Part shown: positions 50,455-58,676 of the stretch, piece by piece
Layout of the letters: the number at the start of each line of letters is the position of its first letter
How positions within the stretch are numbered: position 1 is the stretch's first letter
Assembly: GCA_937872925.1 (NCBI GenBank)
Contig: CALMUT010000079.1
Span: forward strand, 45,641 to 109,640
Length of the DNA stretch: 64,000 nucleotides
Reading direction: 5' to 3'
DNA from: an uncultured Myxococcales bacterium
GTDB taxonomy: Bacteria; Myxococcota_A; Polyangia; Polyangiales; Polyangiaceae
Translations under genes and position numbers: made by a program
The notes under the pieces: generated by a model
The model's database searches: none
What the model was told of the DNA's origin: nothing
The model's input: only the letters and a program-made list of their open reading frames with translations

Positions 50455-51596
50455 GCCTCGCCGAGCGCCATGCAGACGCGCTGGTGCAGCGGCTTGTCTC
50501 CGCTCTGGAGCAGCCGAACGCCCTGCCCCACGGCTACCGCTTGCTGGACTGGGACGTGGATCACGGGATCTCCATGGTTTTGGTCAAGGCTGACCAGCAC
50601 TTATTGGTGGAGGCTTCCGCCCGCAACGACTCGGCCGGCTGCCTGGCGCAGACCGCACGTTTCAATTTGACCGCGCGAGATCCCTTCGGAGAAGAGCGAC
50701 AGCTTAGTGGCGAAAAGCGCGCGGTCGTGGACGCCGTCGTCGCGCTGCTGAGCGCGGGGGAGAAGGGATTGCCGCAGGTCGCGCGGCAGAGCGCCGTCGG
50801 ATCCCGCGCGCAGATCCGCACGATTTCCGTGCAGCGTGCCTTGGTGCGAGAAGGCCGGGGCCAGTACTACCTGAACCCCTACGTGGGCTGCAGCATCGGT
50901 TGCAGTTTCTGTTTCGTGGAAGACCAGGCCGACCTTGCGCGAGGCTTGGAGGGGCTGCCGCGAGTGCCCTGGGGGCGTTGGGTGGACGTGAAGTCGAATC
51001 TGCCCGACGTGCTGCGTGCGGAAGTGAAACGACTGCCCCCCGGCATCGTGCGCATGAGTCCGATCGTGACGGATCCCTACCAGCCCTTGGAACGCCGGCA
51101 CCGCATCACCCGCAGTTGCCTGGAGATCTTGCTAGCGCACGGTTTCTACCCCTGCGTGCTCACGCGCGCGGCGCGCATCCGCGAAGACATCGAGCTACTC
51201 GCGCGCTTCGAGCGCGCATGGGTCGGCCTGTCCGTTCCGACCAACGACGACAAGGTGCGTCACGCTTTTGAGCCCGGAGCGGACAGCATTGAAGCGCGCC
51301 TAGAGTGTCTGGCGGAGTGTCGAGGGGCGGGCCTCAAGACCTTCGCGGTGGTGCAACCCACGCTGCCGCAAGATCCGCAGCGCTTGGTGGAACTGCTGGC
51401 ACCGTTGATCGACGTAGTGCGCATCGATCGCATGCACTGCATCGAGCGCGTACGGCATATTTACGAGAGCACGGGCAACCTCGATGCCACCACGGACGCT
51501 TGGTTCGAGGGCGCCCAGGCTGAACTGGCCGCGGGCTTCGTAGAGCGCGGCGTCCGGCTGCACCCATTGGACGACTTGCGCGAGTTGTTTGCGTGA
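50451..51596 (+). CDS. Radical SAM protein of the spore photoproduct lyase-like type
   Basis: A 381-residue enzyme. The first 120 residues are an unrecognised alpha+beta domain (HGISMVLVKADQHLLVEASARND, LSGEKRAVVDAVVALLSAGEKG). The radical SAM core follows: LNPYVGCSIGCSFCF with cysteines at 147/151/154, VDVKSNLPDVLRAEVKRL, SPIVTDPYQPLERRHRITRSCLEILL and FAVVQPTLP. These are hallmarks of the SPL-like family (COG1533 type), whose members repair DNA or modify other substrates. The start is GTG 50451 with the GTGA overlap to the flavin oxidase. Its role in a cluster of modifying enzymes is probably not DNA repair; that is inference. Confidence 0.88.
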   Translation: MSLAERHADALVQRLVSALEQPNALPHGYRLLDWDVDHGISMVLVKADQHLLVEASARNDSAGCLAQTARFNLTARDPFGEERQLSGEKRAVVDAVVALLSAGEKGLPQVARQSAVGSRAQIRTISVQRALVREGRGQYYLNPYVGCSIGCSFCFVEDQADLARGLEGLPRVPWGRWVDVKSNLPDVLRAEVKRLPPGIVRMSPIVTDPYQPLERRHRITRSCLEILLAHGFYPCVLTRAARIREDIELLARFERAWVGLSVPTNDDKVRHAFEPGADSIEARLECLAECRGAGLKTFAVVQPTLPQDPQRLVELLAPLIDVVRIDRMHCIERVRHIYESTGNLDATTDAWFEGAQAELAAGFVERGVRLHPLDDLRELFA

Positions 51597-51676
51597 GCGC
51601 CGAATTGCTGGAGCCAGGAGGGCCACGCCGCAGGGTGCTGACTTCCGTCACCTGCGTGCGCTGCCACTCGCGCTAG
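51593..51676 (+). CDS. Possible 27-residue peptide, candidate radical SAM substrate
   Basis: This 27-codon frame starts with GTG in a GTGA overlap with the SPL-like radical SAM gene and ends at TAG 51674-51676, 11 bases before the HxsB-like gene. It begins MSAELLEPGG, has an Arg-rich middle (GPRRR) and ends TSVTCVRCHSR, with a CxxC. Position and size fit a ribosomal peptide precursor. The frame is also open because this part is short, and the composition does not prove coding. The HxsB-like frame is open back through the same bases, so a longer HxsB N-terminus is the alternative. Confidence 0.3.
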   Translation: MSAELLEPGGPRRRVLTSVTCVRCHSR

Positions 51677-51687
51677 CGTTCACCGGC

Positions 51688-53169
51688 ATGTCCACCGCTA
51701 GCGTTCCGAATGCTCCGCGCCCCAGTAGACTCGTGCCCATTCGGTCTCGCAGAGTTCGCGACCAGTATCTGCTCACGAGCCACTTTGGCGACTGGCTGTT
51801 CGTATCCGCCGCAGAGCTGGAGCAGCTCATGCGTTCCGATGTACCCCCGGGAACGCCCCTGGAGCAGCGCCTGCGCGAACGCAATATGCTCGCGGACGAG
51901 GTGAGCGCAGCTCGCCTGGGCGCTCGTCTCGACAAGAAACGCAGCTTCTTGCACTACGGCCCGCACCTGCACGTAATGGTGGTCACCCTGCGCTGCAACC
52001 AAAGCTGCGTCTATTGCCACGCCAGCCGCGCGCCCATGGACCGCACCGATACGGACATGAGCGCCCAGACGGCAGAGCAGGTCGTCGACTTGGCTTTGCA
52101 GTCCACGTCGCCGTCCATCACCATCGAGTTCCAGGGTGGCGAGCCCCTGGCAAACTTCGATGTGGTGCGGCACTCCATCGAATACGCGCTGCAGCGCAAC
52201 GAGGCCTACGGCAAGTCCCTAGAGTTCACGCTGGTGACGAATCTGTCGCTAATGACCGAAGCCCGCATGGACTATCTGCTCTCCAAGCGGGTTCAGATCT
52301 GCACCAGTGTCGACGGCCCTGCCCAGATCCACGACGGCCAGCGAAAGCTCAGCGGCGGTAGTGCCTTCTCGGAAGCCGCGCGCTGGATAGCTCGCATCAA
52401 CAAACGCTACGAAGCCCTTGGCCTCGATCCGTCGCTCTATCACGTGGAAGCCTTGCTCACGACGACCCGCGCGGCCCTGTCGCAACCCCGGGCGATCGTC
52501 GATACCTACGTGAACTTAGGCTGCCGGGCGATCTTTCTCCGCCCAGTAGACCCCTTCGGATTCGCGAGCCGGACCAAAGAGCGCATCGAATACCCCAGAC
52601 GTGAGTATCTCGAATTCTACCGCGAGGCGTTGGAGTACATGCTCGAGCTGAACAAGTCTGGAACGCAGGTCCTCGAGCGTTTCGCCGCCATCTTCCTGAC
52701 CAAGATCTTGACGCAGACGGACCCCAACTTCGTGGATATCCGCTCGCCGTGTGGTGCTGGCATCGGGCAACTTGCCTACAACTTCGACGGCAAAGTCTTC
52801 ACCTGCGACGAAGGACGCATGCTCGCGGCCACCGGCGACAGCACCTTCGAGATCGGCAACGTCAGTTCACGCTACCGTGACCTTGTCACTCACGACACCG
52901 TGGCAGCCATGACGGTGGCGTCGAATCTGGACGCGCAACCGGATTGCACCACTTGCGCCTACAACCCCTACTGCGGCGTGTGCCCGGTGCACAGCTACGC
53001 GACCCAGGGCTCGATCCAAGGGCGCATGCGCGAGAGCGTGCTGTGCGCGGTGCACAAGGGCATCCAAGACGTTTTGTTCGAGAAGCTCGCCAACGAAGAC
53101 CCCGAAGTGCGCGGTATTTTCCGCCGCTGGACCAGCGTCCGGCCGCGTTCCCATTTCGTGCACGCTTGA
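51688..53169 (+). CDS. HxsB-like radical SAM peptide maturase
   Basis: A 493-residue radical SAM/SPASM protein. The cluster motif is VVTLRCNQSCVYCHA (cysteines 103/107/110). The blocks TIEFQGGEPLANFDVVRH, LEFTLVTNLSLM, ICTSVDGPAQIHDGQRK, GCRAIFLRPVDPFGF and IRSPCGAGIGQLAYNFDGKVFTCDEGRM match my knowledge of HxsB from the His-Xaa-Ser (HXS) peptide modification systems. SPASM cysteines follow in DCTTCAYNPYCGVCP. No HxsA substrate, HxsC or HxsD could be found in this window. ATG 51688 gives the usual family length. It closes the plus-strand radical SAM cluster. Confidence 0.85.
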   Translation: MSTASVPNAPRPSRLVPIRSRRVRDQYLLTSHFGDWLFVSAAELEQLMRSDVPPGTPLEQRLRERNMLADEVSAARLGARLDKKRSFLHYGPHLHVMVVTLRCNQSCVYCHASRAPMDRTDTDMSAQTAEQVVDLALQSTSPSITIEFQGGEPLANFDVVRHSIEYALQRNEAYGKSLEFTLVTNLSLMTEARMDYLLSKRVQICTSVDGPAQIHDGQRKLSGGSAFSEAARWIARINKRYEALGLDPSLYHVEALLTTTRAALSQPRAIVDTYVNLGCRAIFLRPVDPFGFASRTKERIEYPRREYLEFYREALEYMLELNKSGTQVLERFAAIFLTKILTQTDPNFVDIRSPCGAGIGQLAYNFDGKVFTCDEGRMLAATGDSTFEIGNVSSRYRDLVTHDTVAAMTVASNLDAQPDCTTCAYNPYCGVCPVHSYATQGSIQGRMRESVLCAVHKGIQDVLFEKLANEDPEVRGIFRRWTSVRPRSHFVHA

Positions 53170-53193
53170 GGCCACGCCCGCCGCGTGACGTCG

Positions 53194-53457
53194 CTACGGC
53201 GGAGTGCAGCCCAGGCGCTTGATCATCGCGGCCAGCTTCGCTTCTTCGTCCGCGGTCAGCGTGGCTTCGTTGGCGCAGACGCCGACCGCGCGACAAGTTT
53301 GCGGCGGCGCCCAGGGGCGCTGGTTGAGCATCGCGGAGCAGTAGCTGTGAGCGTCTTTGCGATCCCAGGGGTCGCGGTCGCAGCCGGCAGCGCCGAGCGC
53401 CCAAAGCCCCAGCAAGAGCACGCCGCAAGCGGGCGCGCTGCGGAAACGACGACACAT
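53194..53457 (-). CDS. Small lipoprotein of unknown function
   Basis: An 87-residue lipoprotein: MCRRFRSAPACG n-region, core VLLLGLWALGAAG and lipobox cysteine at residue 26. The mature part has five further cysteines (HSYCSAM, QTCRAVGVC, LGC) that may form disulfide bonds, and a charged helix (TLTADEEAKLAAMIKRLG). No family was recognised. The start at 53457 is set by the signal peptide. The gene converges on the HxsB-like gene with 24 bases between stops and is probably not part of that cluster. Confidence 0.65.
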   Translation of the reverse strand: MCRRFRSAPACGVLLLGLWALGAAGCDRDPWDRKDAHSYCSAMLNQRPWAPPQTCRAVGVCANEATLTADEEAKLAAMIKRLGCTPP

Positions 53458-53597
53458 CTTTTTTTGTTCTAGCACGCGCTGCCGGCTGCCCGCGATTTGC
53501 TGGGGCGCCAGAATCGAGCACGCGCAACAGCGGGGCCCAGCCCCAGGATTAGTGGCCCAGGGGGCGCCGCGACCCGACCCAAAAGAACAAGCCGTGG

Positions 53598-55016
53598 TTA
53601 GAACGCTTTGCAGGTCGGGAAGAACGAGATCGCCAGGGAGCTGGCTTTGATCGCGCCGCAGGAGCGCTTGCAAATGGCGCTGGCGGTTTTGTCTTTGCAG
53701 CAGCTGTTGACAGCGTCGATGAAGGGCTGCGCCCCCGGGATGCCGGGGCCGCATTTCGCGGCGCCAAACGCCGTTTCGAAGCACGCAACGACTCCGGCGT
53801 CGCTGGCATCGGCAATGGCGTCGGCTTCGCACTGCGGAATGCAGTTTTGGCAACTGCCGTGGGCGGCACCGGTGAAACCCAGGGCCTCGAGTTGTGGGCC
53901 CAGGGCAGGTTCGACCGTGGCGTTTTCTGCCACGCAGTCGCCGATGAATTGACAGTAGTTCTGGCAGCCACTGGTGGCGGACGGCGCGCAGATCACGCTC
54001 GTCCCCGCGGGCGGGGGCACGACGTCGGTGCCGCAAGTGGCGGACGGAGTGGCGGGCTGGGCCAGCTGCCAGGGACTGTCGGCGGTTAGCCCCTTGGGAT
54101 GCGCGAGTAGAAAGTCGACCATCCAGTCGTTGGCCGGCGAGAGCCAAGCGTGTCCCACGTTGGCGCCTTTGCACCAGGCTTGTTCGACTTTGGGTGCACC
54201 TTCGTAAAACGCGCTGGCGATGGCGGCTTGTTCCACGAAGTTGATCTTCGGAACCGTGACGCCCGTGGTCGTGCTGCCGCTGTAGGCGTCGTTGTCGCCA
54301 CCCCAGGTGACGAGCACGCTCATCGCGTCGAGCTCCGCCTTGGGGCTCGGTGATGTCGTATCGAAGACGCCCGAGGCAACGATACCGCCCGCGAGTAGCT
54401 GACTACGGCGTTGCAGCACGTGGTTGCTGAAAATGCCGCCTGCGGAGTGGCCACCAACGTAGATGCGGTTCTGGTCGATCTCTTGATGCACTGCGGTGCA
54501 TGCCAGTAGCGCGTCCACGTAGTCCAGATCGGCGTTCGGATCGTTTTCTGTCCCGGGAGTGCGCATGCCGTCCCATACCGGCCATACGGTTCCGTTGGCG
54601 TTGCTGTCCGGGGACAGAACGATGAACCCACGCGTGACGAACGCGCTCGCCTGCGCGCGGGTAAAGAAGCCCAGGCCGTTTTCGCCGGTGCCGTTGAACA
54701 ACACGATCACCGGGCGTGGGCCGACGAAAGTGGACTCGGGAAAGGATGCCCAAAAGCTGCGCGACTGCCCGGCCGCGAGGAAGCCCGAGTGCTGCCCACT
54801 TTGCACCGGGCTCTCGAAACCTGCGGGGCACTTGCTGGCGTCGCCGCTCAGGCGCACGGCAGGCACGGCGTCGTAGTACGGATCCCCAGTGCTCACTCCA
54901 CCGGTGCCACCGGATGCACCACCGGCGCCACCGCTGCCCGGCCCGCCGCTGCTGTCGTCACTTCCGCAAGCCAGGCTCAAAGCCGCAGCCGCACCCACCA
55001 TCCATATGTGTCGCAC
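53598..55016 (-). CDS. Lipoprotein esterase with alpha/beta hydrolase fold (PHB depolymerase-like)
   Basis: A 472-residue lipoprotein (AAALSLAC) with a GGPGSGGAGG linker. The alpha/beta hydrolase domain (about 75-310) has RPVIVLFNGTGENG, the nucleophile in GGHSAGGIFSNH (GxSxG), an acidic-strand region near VLVTWGGDND, and the histidine in GANVGHAWLSP. The layout matches poly-hydroxybutyrate depolymerase-like and feruloyl esterase-like proteins. A Cys-rich C-terminal region (about 345-470, CQNYCQFIGDC, CQNCIPQCEA) may bind a surface. GTG 55016 is chosen because it adds an RH n-region; ATG 55001 is possible. Confidence 0.85.
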   Translation of the reverse strand: MRHIWMVGAAAALSLACGSDDSSGGPGSGGAGGASGGTGGVSTGDPYYDAVPAVRLSGDASKCPAGFESPVQSGQHSGFLAAGQSRSFWASFPESTFVGPRPVIVLFNGTGENGLGFFTRAQASAFVTRGFIVLSPDSNANGTVWPVWDGMRTPGTENDPNADLDYVDALLACTAVHQEIDQNRIYVGGHSAGGIFSNHVLQRRSQLLAGGIVASGVFDTTSPSPKAELDAMSVLVTWGGDNDAYSGSTTTGVTVPKINFVEQAAIASAFYEGAPKVEQAWCKGANVGHAWLSPANDWMVDFLLAHPKGLTADSPWQLAQPATPSATCGTDVVPPPAGTSVICAPSATSGCQNYCQFIGDCVAENATVEPALGPQLEALGFTGAAHGSCQNCIPQCEADAIADASDAGVVACFETAFGAAKCGPGIPGAQPFIDAVNSCCKDKTASAICKRSCGAIKASSLAISFFPTCKAF

Positions 55017-55175
55017 AACGCGGGGCTTAGCACGGCCTTGACGAATCGGGGACGCCGACGCAGAAAACTTGAAACCCGCGGCCTGCCTCCGCGGACGCTG
55101 GCTCGCTTGCAGAATTCCCAGGGCCGGCCACCCTTTCCTTTTGGAGCAAAGTCCAATAAGCGTCTCTTCCTTCTC

Positions 55176-56036
55176 ATGAAGATCGTCGACAAACTCCGCA
55201 GGGACAAACCTGCGTTTTCTTTCGAATTTTTTCCGCCCAAAGATGAGGCCGGCAAGGATCGGCTGTTTGAGACCGTGGCGCATCTGGCGCCCTACGAGCC
55301 CACGTTCGTGAGCGTTACTTACGGCGCGGGCGGCAGCACGCGTAAGCTCACGGTCGATCTGGTCACGCGCATCGAGCGGGAAGCGGGCCTCGACGCCATG
55401 GCGCACCTGACCTGCGTCGGCGCAACTCGGGACGAGATCAGTCAAGTCTTGGACGAGCTGACCGCCGCGGGGATCGAGAACGTGCTGGCTCTGCGCGGCG
55501 ATCCGCCGAAGGGCGAGACGGAATTCGTGGTGACCCAAGGCGGCTTTGCCCATGCTTCAGAACTAGCCGGGTTCATGAAGACGCGCTGGCAGTTTTGCAT
55601 CGGTGGCGCCTGCTATCCCGAAGTGCACCCCGAGGCCAAAAGCGCCGACGTGGATCTCGTTCACCTCAAAGAAAAGGTGGACGCCGGAGTCGAGTTCTTG
55701 GTGACTCAGCTCTTCTTTGACGAGCGCGACTATTTTACGTTCGTGAAACGCGCGCGTGCCGTCGGTATCACATGCCCCATTTTGGCCGGCATCATGCCGG
55801 TAACCAATCTGAACCAAGTCAAGCGTTTCACGGCGATGTGCGGAGCGAAGATCCCAGCGACACTGCTCAGCGCCTTAGAAGCCACCGGTGGCGAAACCGA
55901 AGCCGTGCGCCGCATTGGTGTGCAGCACGCCGTTGCGCAGTGCCGCGCGCTGCTCAGTGGCGGCGCTCCGGGCATCCATTTCTACACCTTGAATCGCTCG
56001 CCAGCGACGGTGCACATCATGGAAGCGCTGCGCTAG
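55176..56036 (+). CDS. metF: 5,10-methylenetetrahydrofolate reductase
   Basis: A 286-residue flavoenzyme that reduces methylenetetrahydrofolate to methyltetrahydrofolate for methionine synthesis. The TIM-barrel signatures are FSFEFFPPKDEAGKDRL, VSVTYGAGGSTR, HLTCVGATRDEI, NVLALRGDPP and HFYTLNRS near the end. The length is normal for bacterial MetF. ATG 55176 puts the FEFFPPK block at the N-terminus as in the family. No methionine or SAM riboswitch was recognised in the 159-base upstream gap, and no operon partner is close. Confidence 0.95.
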   Translation: MKIVDKLRRDKPAFSFEFFPPKDEAGKDRLFETVAHLAPYEPTFVSVTYGAGGSTRKLTVDLVTRIEREAGLDAMAHLTCVGATRDEISQVLDELTAAGIENVLALRGDPPKGETEFVVTQGGFAHASELAGFMKTRWQFCIGGACYPEVHPEAKSADVDLVHLKEKVDAGVEFLVTQLFFDERDYFTFVKRARAVGITCPILAGIMPVTNLNQVKRFTAMCGAKIPATLLSALEATGGETEAVRRIGVQHAVAQCRALLSGGAPGIHFYTLNRSPATVHIMEALR

Positions 56037-56210
56037 GAGCGGGACCTTGTGCGCCGCTTGGGGACGTGCTTCCCCCATCGGCATCCATGCCCTGGCCGCG
56101 CACGGCTCCGGAACTGCCGATGATGCGTAGTCTGAGCAAAGCTTGAATTCTCTCGAGGGCGTTACGAAAGCTTTTGCGTTTCAGAGCCCATCCCATCCAC
56201 ACTCTCTGCC

Positions 56211-57203
56211 ATGCAACAGGGGCAAGTCGGGGGCAAAGTAGGTCCGTTCACGGACCCGGCAATGGGCGGTCAAGTCAGCGGGACGGTGCACGGCACGTTC
56301 ACCTACACCGCGACTGGGGACACCAGCCAGTCGCTGCCGTGGGTGCAGCAGCAGCTCATGCTCGCCATCAACAACGTATTGGCGCAAAAGCTCGCTTCCC
56401 AGCAGGTGGCGGTGCAGACCATGTCCGGCAGCCTGCCCTACTACACGCAAGAGATCTTGGCGCAGTGCCAGACCCAGCAAGCAGGAGTGACGGTCTCAGA
56501 TCTGCAGCTGCAGTTGCAGCTCGACGCACCTCCGCCTGGGCAAGGCGCACCAGCGCCTTATGGCGGCCCCCTGCCCGCCCCGCCGCCGCCGGCCCCGGGC
56601 GATGCTTTCACCCCAGGAGCCAAAAACCGGCTCGATCCGAGCAACTACAACGTCAAAGCTAAGATCAAAGTCGGCGGCTTCAACGTCAACGCCAGCACCG
56701 ACGGCGGCCTGGACGTGGACGGTCTGGGCAAGCAAGCGGTCGACAAGGTCAAATCCAACGTCATTTGGTACGCAGGCGGCTGCCTCGTGCTTTTCATCGT
56801 GCTCGCAGGGGTGGGCGGCATCATCGCCTACGCGCTCTACAACTCGGGCTCACCCGCGACCGCAAAGGCGGGTGGCGGCAAAGCCGCGGCTTGGGACGGC
56901 AAGAGCACCTTCGAGTGCAAGGGCAACGACAACGTGAAGCTCGAGGGGGTGACCGCAAGCATCGCCAGCGGCAGCGCCATCAAAGCCAGCGCCAACTGCC
57001 GCCTCGAGCTGTCCAAGGTGACGATCTCTGCGCCCGTCGGCATCGAGGCCGGCGGAAACGCCAAGGTCACGGTGAACGGCGGCGCCGTCACGGGCAGCGA
57101 AGCTGCGGCGAAAGCAAGCGGCCTGGCCAAAATCACGTTTACGGGCACCACGGTGACCGGCAAGACCGACGCGAAAGCCCCTGCAAGCATCACGGGTCCC
57201 TGA
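56211..57203 (+). CDS. Membrane protein with a C-terminal solenoid-like domain
   Basis: A 330-residue protein. The N-terminal half (about 1-120) is soluble (GTVHGTFTYTATGDTSQSLPWVQQQLMLAI), followed by a Pro-rich stretch and a short beta domain (NVKAKIKVGGFNVNAS). One transmembrane helix lies at about 184-210 (VIWYAGGCLVLFIVLAGVGGIIAYALYN). The last 90 residues repeat short strands (ASGLAKITFTGTTVTGK, GGNAKVTVNGGAVTG), a pattern of beta-solenoids. No family was recognised. The topology suggests a cytoplasmic N-half and an exported solenoid. CACACT seven bases before the ATG weakly fits the leaderless pattern. Confidence 0.72.
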   Translation: MQQGQVGGKVGPFTDPAMGGQVSGTVHGTFTYTATGDTSQSLPWVQQQLMLAINNVLAQKLASQQVAVQTMSGSLPYYTQEILAQCQTQQAGVTVSDLQLQLQLDAPPPGQGAPAPYGGPLPAPPPPAPGDAFTPGAKNRLDPSNYNVKAKIKVGGFNVNASTDGGLDVDGLGKQAVDKVKSNVIWYAGGCLVLFIVLAGVGGIIAYALYNSGSPATAKAGGGKAAAWDGKSTFECKGNDNVKLEGVTASIASGSAIKASANCRLELSKVTISAPVGIEAGGNAKVTVNGGAVTGSEAAAKASGLAKITFTGTTVTGKTDAKAPASITGP

Positions 57204-57212
57204 AGCACCCAA

Positions 57213-57243
57213 AGTGTCAGCACCGCCCCTGACAGTGTCAGCA
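57213..57243. repeat. 10-bp direct repeat with a small hairpin
   Basis: agtgtcagca occurs at 57213-57222 and 57234-57243, exactly 21 bases apart (two helical turns). TGTCAG/CTGACA also forms a 6-bp stem within it. Placed after one stop codon and before the M23 gene, it could be a regulator site or a weak terminator. An AT-rich stretch at about 57257-57274 follows. Confidence 0.4.
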
Positions 57244-57377
57244 GCGTAAGCGTCCGTATTTATTGAATTATCGACGCGATCGCTGTGCCGCTCGAGGATC
57301 GCCGAGGATCGGGACGACGCGATTTGCCGGCGTTTCTAGGGACCGCCGGATGGACCGGCGGTTGCAAAACCAGGCGC

Positions 57378-58667
57378 ATGGCAACCCCTGCGACGCAGCC
57401 GAAGACCCTCCTCAAGATCGGCGTGCAGCCCAAGACGCTCCTCGCGACGCTGATCGTCCTGACGTCGATCCTGGTCGCAGCCTGCGGGGTGGCGCCCGGA
57501 GATGGCGACCATGCTACGCCCGACGAAGACTGGAACGAGGTCTACGAGCCCGTCACCTGCAACCCCAAGCTACTGCGCTATCCGGTGAACGGCCCGCACA
57601 ACGGCGGCTACGACAAAAACGCGCTGACCTACACCTGCCACCCGCATCCCGGGTCGTCGCCAGACGGCAGCGACTTCATCGGCGGTGACCACTACGGCAA
57701 CGACATCTTCGCGGCCAAAGGCACGCCGCTGGTCGCGCCCGTAAGCGGCACGGTCGTCACCTCCGGCACGAACACCGTCGGCGGCTTGGTGGTCAAGATC
57801 CGAGACGCTTGCGGCTGGGACTACTACCACGCGCACATGAACGCGATCGAGCCCGGCATCAAAGTGGGCATGCAAATCTCCGCCGGCACCAAGATCGGAA
57901 CCGTCGGCAATACCGGCAACGCTTCCGGCACGTCGCCGCATCTGCACTTCTCAATATTTCCCGCGGGCAACTACAACGCTGGCGTCGACCCGTTCCCGTA
58001 CTTGCAAGCGGTGGACGCCACGGCGTGTGGCCCAACCGGCTGCAAGCGGCACTGCGAGGGCGACATCATCGTCGACGAAAACTGCGGCAAGGGTAACTGC
58101 GCGGCATATGGCTCCAGTTGTGTGGACGACGCCGCGGGCGTGCGCTGCGTCGTGTTCTACTGCATCGATCAGCCGACCACAGCCCACGACGTCTGCCTCC
58201 TCGACGGCAACCGCGGACACTGCGACGCGAAGGGCGTGCATTCGGACCTTGGCCCCTGCAAAGCGGGCACGAGCTGCAAGAACGGCAAGTGCGTTGCGCC
58301 GGGCGGATCCGGCGGCAGTAGCAGTGGCGGCGGGAGCTCCACGGGCGGTAGCTCCAGCGGTGGCAGCAGTGCCGGGGGAAGCTCCGGCGCGGCCTCGGGC
58401 GGTGAAGGCGGAGACAACGCTGGCGCTGCCGGCGCGTATGCTGGCGGCGCCGGTGGCGAAGACCCCTGGGGCCAGGCGGGCAGCGCGAGCTTGCCGCTCG
58501 GCGGCCAAGGCGGCGCAAGTGCGGCGCCCGACGACGTGCGCGACGAAGTCGAGGGTGGATGCACTTGCTCGCTTCCCGAGCGCGGTGAGAGTAGTCCTCA
58601 CGGGTTCGCTCTCCTCGCGGTCGCGCTTGGCCTGCTGAGACGCCGGCGCAACGCTCGAACGTGCTAG
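57378..58667 (+). CDS. M23 (LytM) peptidase lipoprotein with MYXO-CTERM-like tail
   Basis: A 429-residue protein. Its lipobox is LTSILVAAC (cysteine 36). The M23 domain (about 100-215) has all zinc ligands: GDHYGNDIF (HxxxD, about 105-109), YYHAHM and SPHLHFSIF (HxH, about 188). It should cut peptidoglycan peptides. A Cys-rich module (KRHCEGDIIVDENCGKGNCAAYGSSC) and a GSGGSSSGG linker follow. The C-terminus has EGGCTCS, a hydrophobic helix and LLRRRRN, a MYXO-CTERM-like tail. The protein thus carries two possible anchors. ATG 57378 begins the signal segment; upstream in-frame sequence is not protein-like. Confidence 0.87.
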   Translation: MATPATQPKTLLKIGVQPKTLLATLIVLTSILVAACGVAPGDGDHATPDEDWNEVYEPVTCNPKLLRYPVNGPHNGGYDKNALTYTCHPHPGSSPDGSDFIGGDHYGNDIFAAKGTPLVAPVSGTVVTSGTNTVGGLVVKIRDACGWDYYHAHMNAIEPGIKVGMQISAGTKIGTVGNTGNASGTSPHLHFSIFPAGNYNAGVDPFPYLQAVDATACGPTGCKRHCEGDIIVDENCGKGNCAAYGSSCVDDAAGVRCVVFYCIDQPTTAHDVCLLDGNRGHCDAKGVHSDLGPCKAGTSCKNGKCVAPGGSGGSSSGGGSSTGGSSSGGSSAGGSSGAASGGEGGDNAGAAGAYAGGAGGEDPWGQAGSASLPLGGQGGASAAPDDVRDEVEGGCTCSLPERGESSPHGFALLAVALGLLRRRRNARTC

Positions 58668-58670
58668 TCT
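58665..58670 (+). promoter_or_regulatory. Putative -10 element (TAGTCT), leaderless spacing
   Basis: TAGTCT begins on the TAG stop codon of the M23 gene and ends six bases before the ATG at 58677. The lipoprotein gene may have its own promoter although it is only nine bases away. Confidence 0.4.
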
Positions 58671-58676
58671 GATCGA

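Noticed and set aside
51593..51676. Whether the 27-residue peptide is an HxsA-type substrate
   Set aside because: HxsA has repeated His-Xaa-Ser units; this frame has only one HS pair and no such repeats. It was kept only as an unspecified peptide candidate.
55030..55175. A SAM or SAH riboswitch before metF
   Set aside because: I could not find the paired stems or conserved core of the known classes in the leader by eye.
57215..57234. A standard rho-independent terminator
   Set aside because: The stem is only 6 bp and no T-tract follows; it was kept as a repeat and hairpin only.
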